Source: Micrococcales bacterium
Lineage (GTDB): Bacteria; Actinomycetota; Actinomycetes; Actinomycetales; Dermatophilaceae
DNA length: 9,931 nt
Direction of reading: 5' to 3'
Assembly: GCA_030452775.1 (NCBI GenBank)
Contig: JAKDLQ010000072.1
Span: forward strand, 1-9,931
Part shown: one piece after another, positions 7,079 to 9,931 of the stretch
Position numbering within the stretch: position 1 is the stretch's first letter
Layout: each line of letters opens with the position of its first letter
Translations under genes and position numbers: made by a program
The notes under the pieces: generated by a model
What the model was told of the DNA's origin: nothing
Seen by the model: the letters and a program-made list of their open reading frames with translations, nothing else
The model's database searches: none

Positions 7079-7633
7079 ATGAGCGAGATCACGGTGCGCG
7101 CCCTGGGCGAAGAGGACTGGCAGGAATACCGGACTGTACGACTGGCGGCGCTGCAGGAGTCACCTGAGGCGTTCGTCGCCACGTTCGCGGAAGAGGAGGC
7201 GTACGACGAGGCCCGCTGGCGCTCCCGGATGAACCGGTCGGATCGGCTCGTCGCCGAGCGCGATGGTGCCCAGATCGGGGTCCTGTCGTTGGGTCTGGCA
7301 CGGACCGAGGACGCGGAGAACGCCGAGGGCGTCGAGGACCCCCAGATCGGCGAGATCTTCGGGCTCTGGGTCTCACCCGCGGCCCGCGGCACCGGTGCGG
7401 CGACCCGACTGGTCAAGGAGGCCGCCCGCGTGGCCCGTAAGAAGGGCCACAGCCACATCATCTACTGGGTCGGCACCGAGAACGGTCGAGCCGTCGCCTT
7501 CGCGAGCGGCATCGGATTCCGGCCGACCGGCTCCCGCCGCCCCATGGGGGTGGTGAGCGAGGAGGACGGCGACCAGGAGATCGCGATGATCCTCTCGCTC
7601 GCGCAGCAGACCGGGCCGCAGGCACGCTTCTGA
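7079..7633 (+). CDS. GNAT-family N-acetyltransferase (second of a tandem pair)
   Basis: A 184-aa acetyltransferase related to the gene just upstream. The CoA-binding loop is RGTGAA (103-108), following EIFGLWVSP. The final motif ENGRAVAFASGIGF (134-147) is typical, except that the position usually held by Tyr is Ala. The sequence between beta strands (residues 77-90) is rich in acidic residues. AAGGTGG at 7068-7074, 4 bases ahead of the ATG at 7079, serves as ribosome site. The 76-base gap after the first copy could hold a promoter, but none is obvious. The substrate is unknown; protein, antibiotic-like or small amine acceptors are all possible. Confidence 0.88.
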   Translation: MSEITVRALGEEDWQEYRTVRLAALQESPEAFVATFAEEEAYDEARWRSRMNRSDRLVAERDGAQIGVLSLGLARTEDAENAEGVEDPQIGEIFGLWVSPAARGTGAATRLVKEAARVARKKGHSHIIYWVGTENGRAVAFASGIGFRPTGSRRPMGVVSEEDGDQEIAMILSLAQQTGPQARF

Positions 7634-7660
7634 GCAGACGGGACGGTGCCGACCGGTCAA

Positions 7661-7685
7661 GGCCTGATCAGGGCCTGATCAGGGC
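7661..7685. repeat. Double palindrome between convergent genes (possible bidirectional terminator)
   Basis: CCTGATCAGG occurs twice, at 7663-7672 and 7674-7683, separated by one G. Each copy is itself a perfect 10-base palindrome, and together they form a 21-base near-perfect palindrome. The second copy contains the TGA stop of trkA on the minus strand (7681-7679). The position between convergent stops suits a shared terminator, but there is no T-run on either side. Confidence 0.6.
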
Positions 7686-8347
7686 CGGGCGGCGAAGCGC
7701 TCGAGCAGTTCCGTCGGTCCGCTGACGATGAGCATGTGGTGTGCCGAGATCTTCGTGGCGGGAACCGCATAGGTGAAGTCCTCGCCGGGCGCCTTGACCC
7801 CGACGACGGTGACTCCGTACTTGCGCCGGATCTGGCTCTGCTCGAGGGTGAAGCCGATCGTCTCGGTCGGTGGCTTGATCTTGACGATCGCGAATCCGTC
7901 GTCGAACTCGATGTAGTCGAGCAGTTTGCCGTTGACGAGGTGGGCCACGCGCCGCCCGGCATCGGACTCCGGGGAGATGACATGGTGGACGCCGATCCGA
8001 TCGAGGATGCGCTTGTGCTCCGGGGAGAGAGCCTTGGCCCAGATCGACGGGACGCCGGCATCGACGAGGTTGGCGGCCGCGAGCACCGACGACTCGATCG
8101 ATGAGCCGATGCGGACGATGGCGATCTTGGGCTCGGCGTTCATGACCATCTCGGTTGCGCTGGACTGAGCCATATCGGCGTGCACGACGCGGGCGACCTT
8201 GTTGACGTAGCTCTCGGCCAGCGCGTTGTTCTTCTCGACGGCCAGGACCCGGTGCCCGAGGCGGGTCAGCTCGAGGGCGACGGCCGAGCCGAACCTGCCC
8301 AGGCCGATGACGAGGACGTCGTCATCGAACAACTTGTTCCTCGCCAT
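7679..8347 (-). CDS. TrkA/KtrA-type potassium uptake regulator (RCK protein)
   Basis: Cytoplasmic gating subunit of a Trk/Ktr K+ transporter, 222 aa. The RCK_N Rossmann domain occupies about residues 9-125, with the nucleotide loop GLGRFG (15-20) and Glu38 after beta 2 to hold an adenosine ribose. The RCK family pattern IGSSIESSVLAA...ALSPEHKRILDRIGVHHVISPE spans about 80-127. The RCK_C domain (about 142-215) ends HHMLIVSG and may bind c-di-AMP or another ligand. The single RCK_N plus RCK_C architecture is KtrA-like rather than the duplicated E. coli TrkA. The start at 8347 has GAGGAG on the minus strand 4 bases ahead. The membrane partner (TrkH/KtrB) is not in the window. The gene is divergent from the AcuC-like gene with 44 bases between start codons. 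Confidence 0.92.
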   Translation of the reverse strand: MARNKLFDDDVLVIGLGRFGSAVALELTRLGHRVLAVEKNNALAESYVNKVARVVHADMAQSSATEMVMNAEPKIAIVRIGSSIESSVLAAANLVDAGVPSIWAKALSPEHKRILDRIGVHHVISPESDAGRRVAHLVNGKLLDYIEFDDGFAIVKIKPPTETIGFTLEQSQIRRKYGVTVVGVKAPGEDFTYAVPATKISAHHMLIVSGPTELLERFAARP

Positions 8348-8367
8348 GACTCTCCTCGTGAGGCCTG

Positions 8368-8398
8368 TGGATACGCGATAGCGTCTTCATCATGCCAA
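8368..8398 (-). promoter_or_regulatory. Possible trkA promoter
   Basis: On the minus strand, TTGGCA (8398-8393) matches the -35 consensus at five of six positions, and TATCCA (8373-8368) could be the -10. The 19-base spacer is long. The -35 overlaps the start codon of the AcuC-like gene. Confidence 0.25.
8379..8384 (+). promoter_or_regulatory. Predicted -10 element for the AcuC-like gene, leaderless
   Basis: TAGCGT ends 7 bases before the ATG at 8392, and that ATG has no Shine-Dalgarno-like sequence in front of it. A poor -35 (TCGTGA, 8356-8361) is spaced 17 bases away. Because the trkA start is only 44 bases off, this element overlaps any trkA promoter. Confidence 0.4.
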
Positions 8399-9588
8399 GC
8401 CAGCTCCGGGTCGTCTGGGACGACGACTTCACAAAGTACAACTTCGGCCCGAGCCACCCCATGGCACCGATCCGGTTGGATCTCACCGCTCGCTTGTGTG
8501 ATGCGCTCGGCGTGTTCGACGTCGAGGGGGTCAGGGTCAGGGGAGCGGCTCCGGCGCCCGATGACCTCCTCGCGACGGTTCACGAGGCGGACTATATCGA
8601 CGCCGTCCGGGCCGCGTCGATCGATCCGGCCAGCGCCGACTTCGCCTACGGGCTCGGTACCGGTGACGATCCGGCGTTCGAGGGCATGCACGAGGCGAGC
8701 GCGCGAGTCGTCGCGGGGACCGTCGACAGCTGCCGCGCGGTCTGGGAGAAGGAGTCTGAGCACGCGGTGAACTTCACCGGGGGCATGCACCACGCGATGC
8801 CGAGAGCCGCGTCCGGCTTCTGCATCTACAACGACGCCGGCGTGGGGATCGCCTGGCTGCTCGAGCACGGCGCCGAGCGGGTGATGTACATCGACGTCGA
8901 CGTGCACCATGGCGACGGGGTGGAGCGGATCTTCTGGGACGATCCTCGGGTGCTGACCATCTCGATCCACGAGACCGGCCGTGCGCTTTTCCCAGGCAGC
9001 GGGTGGCCGACCGACCTCGGCGGCCCGACAGCGACCGGCTCCGCCGTCAACGTGGCCCTGCCTCCGGGAACCGCCGACGCTGACTGGCTGCGCGCCATCC
9101 ACGCGACCGTGATGCCACTCGCCCGAGCCTTCCGTCCGGACGTGCTCGTGACGCAGCACGGCTGCGACACCCACGCCGAAGATCCGCTCGCGCACTTCGC
9201 GCTGAGCGTCGATGCCCAGCGCGCGGCGGCGGACTCGCTGCACCGGCTCGCCCACGAGGTGTGCGCCGGCAGGTGGATCGCGCTCGGTGGCGGCGGCTAC
9301 GAGGTCGTCAACGTCGTCCCGCGGGCGTGGACGCACCTGACAGCCATCGCCGCCCACGCGCCGATCAAGACCTCGGCGTCAGTACCGCAGGGGTGGCGGG
9401 ATCATGTCCTGCACGTGACGGGCAGGCCCGGTCCGAGCCGGATGGGCGATCTCGGTCCCGGTGATGGCCCGGTCTGGTGGCGGTCCTGGGACATGGGCTT
9501 CGACCCGGGAAGCGCCATCGACCGCGCGATCATGGCCACTCGGCAGGCGGCCTTCCCCCTCAACGGCCTCGACGTCTACTTCGACTGA
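8392..9588 (+). CDS. AcuC-like zinc deacetylase (histone deacetylase family)
   Basis: A 398-aa enzyme of the arginase/deacetylase fold that removes acetyl groups from lysine side chains or polyamines. In Bacillus, AcuC deacetylates and reactivates acetyl-CoA synthetase; the substrate here is inferred from family only. All catalytic residues are visible: His133-His134 in GGMHHA, zinc ligands Asp170 and His172 in YIDVDVHHGDG, zinc ligand Asp259 in HGCDTH, and the transition-state Tyr303 in GGGGYE. The N-terminus VVWDDDFTKYNFGPSHPM is typical of AcuC. The C-terminal 75 residues, beyond the deacetylase core, are Trp/Gly-rich. The gene has no ribosome site and looks leaderless. Acetylpolyamine amidohydrolase is the main alternative, but its usual motifs fit less well. 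No acuA or acs gene is in the window. Confidence 0.92.
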   Translation: MPSQLRVVWDDDFTKYNFGPSHPMAPIRLDLTARLCDALGVFDVEGVRVRGAAPAPDDLLATVHEADYIDAVRAASIDPASADFAYGLGTGDDPAFEGMHEASARVVAGTVDSCRAVWEKESEHAVNFTGGMHHAMPRAASGFCIYNDAGVGIAWLLEHGAERVMYIDVDVHHGDGVERIFWDDPRVLTISIHETGRALFPGSGWPTDLGGPTATGSAVNVALPPGTADADWLRAIHATVMPLARAFRPDVLVTQHGCDTHAEDPLAHFALSVDAQRAAADSLHRLAHEVCAGRWIALGGGGYEVVNVVPRAWTHLTAIAAHAPIKTSASVPQGWRDHVLHVTGRPGPSRMGDLGPGDGPVWWRSWDMGFDPGSAIDRAIMATRQAAFPLNGLDVYFD

Positions 9589-9718
9589 AGCTGGAGATCT
9601 CTGCCTATTGCTTCCCTCCCGTCACATGAGCCTCTAAGGTTTGGTCTTGTACCTGGGTGCTGTTTCGCCGGAGGGGAAGCCGGCGACATCCAGGTGCCCC
9701 TAGAGATCGGGGTTTCAC
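9589..9718 (+). promoter_or_regulatory. Structured leader region of the small HTH gene
   Basis: These 130 bases hold no gene. TAAGGT (9635-9640) is a plausible -10 with TTCCCT (9612-9617) as a poor -35 at 17 bases; the transcript would begin near 9647. Directly after that start, ACCTGG (9651-9656) pairs with CCAGGT (9690-9695), enclosing a perfect 7-bp hairpin TCGCCGG/CCGGCGA (9665-9671, 9680-9686). The hairpin loop AGGGG (9672-9676) is complementary to CCCCT (9697-9701), and CCCC can also pair with GGGG (9709-9712), 6 bases ahead of the ATG. Whether this is a regulatory RNA is inference. Confidence 0.5.
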
Positions 9719-9919
9719 ATGACGAATGAGCGTAAGCTCGCCGAGGTTCGGTTCCTCACCGTCGCCGAAGTCGCCTCGATCATGCGCGTGTCGAAGATGA
9801 CCGTGTATCGGCTCGTCCATGGAGGCGATCTGCCGGCGATTCGGGTCGGGCGCTCCTTCCGGGTTCCGGAGGATGCCGTCCACACCTACCTGCAGACGTC
9901 ATATATCGACACCGCGTGA
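9719..9919 (+). CDS. Small helix-turn-helix DNA-binding protein, excisionase/MerR-like (Rv0500A type)
   Basis: A 66-aa protein made of one winged HTH. FLTVAEVASIMRVSKMTVYRL (key residues 12-32) forms the helix-turn-helix, and LPAIRVGRSFRVPEDAV (38-54) forms the wing and last helix. It fits the HTH_17/excisionase family. Despite that name it is a chromosomal actinobacterial protein, very like Mycobacterium Rv0500A as I recall it, and no phage or integrase gene is near. In Mycobacterium the homologue follows proC and precedes a tiny basic ribosome-associated protein. Here proC is 3.3 kb upstream and the window ends 12 bases after the stop codon. The ATG at 9719 is preceded only by GGGG, so translation signals are weak and may be masked by leader structure. 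Confidence 0.88.
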   Translation: MTNERKLAEVRFLTVAEVASIMRVSKMTVYRLVHGGDLPAIRVGRSFRVPEDAVHTYLQTSYIDTA

Positions 9920-9931
9920 GTGGTACAGCAC

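Noticed and set aside
5953..7461. Open frame of 502 codons on the minus strand opposite proC and both GNAT genes
   Set aside because: It runs antisense to three well-recognised genes, its product has no recognisable domain, and its composition (Arg, Ser, Ala, Gly, Pro) is typical of GC-rich antisense frames.
8266..9357. Open frame of 363 codons on the minus strand opposite the AcuC-like gene
   Set aside because: Same reason: antisense shadow of a gene with every catalytic residue intact.
9608..9640. TTGCTT at 9608-9613 as the -35 for TAAGGT at 9635-9640
   Set aside because: The spacer would be 21 bases, too long for a normal promoter.
9719..9919. Small HTH gene as a phage or plasmid excisionase
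   Set aside because: No integrase, attachment site or other mobile gene is present, and the protein matches a conserved chromosomal actinobacterial family.

Overview
The window looks like ordinary chromosome from a high-GC actinobacterium, possibly a micrococcal lineage, though that placement is weak. The codon third positions are almost all G or C. The gene set is typically actinobacterial: ClpC, a mycothiol-dependent isomerase-family protein, and a 66-aa helix-turn-helix protein resembling Mycobacterium Rv0500A. I see no phage, transposon, CRISPR, tRNA or rRNA. No gene-free stretch exceeds about 215 bases.

Layout from left to right: (1) the N-terminal 373 codons of clpC on the minus strand, running off the left edge. 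(2) A minus-strand SAM-dependent methyltransferase. (3) Divergent from it, a complete arginine deiminase (arcA) with no other arginine deiminase pathway gene in the window. (4) Convergent with arcA, a minus-strand maleylpyruvate isomerase-family (MDMPI/DinB-fold) protein. (5) Divergent from that, a 70-aa two-helix membrane protein of the PLDc_N type that looks leaderless. (6) A plus-strand cluster of proline dehydrogenase, P5C reductase (proC) and two related 184-aa GNAT acetyltransferases. (7) Convergent with the cluster, a minus-strand TrkA-type K+ channel regulator. (8) Divergent from trkA, an AcuC-like class I/II-type deacetylase. (9) A 130-base intergenic region that folds well on paper, followed by the small HTH gene at the right edge.

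The main metabolic theme is arginine/proline. Arginine deiminase releases citrulline and ammonia. Proline dehydrogenase makes P5C from proline and the next gene, proC, makes proline from P5C, so one transcript may encode both halves of a redox cycle. A second, looser theme is acyl transfer: two GNATs and a zinc deacetylase lie within 3 kb.

The most unusual signal is the leader of the small HTH gene (about 9649-9712). It contains nested hairpins. The loop of the inner hairpin is complementary to a CCCCT run, which can instead pair with the GGGG just ahead of the start codon. This arrangement suggests a possible RNA switch, but it rests on hand pairing only and needs covariation analysis.
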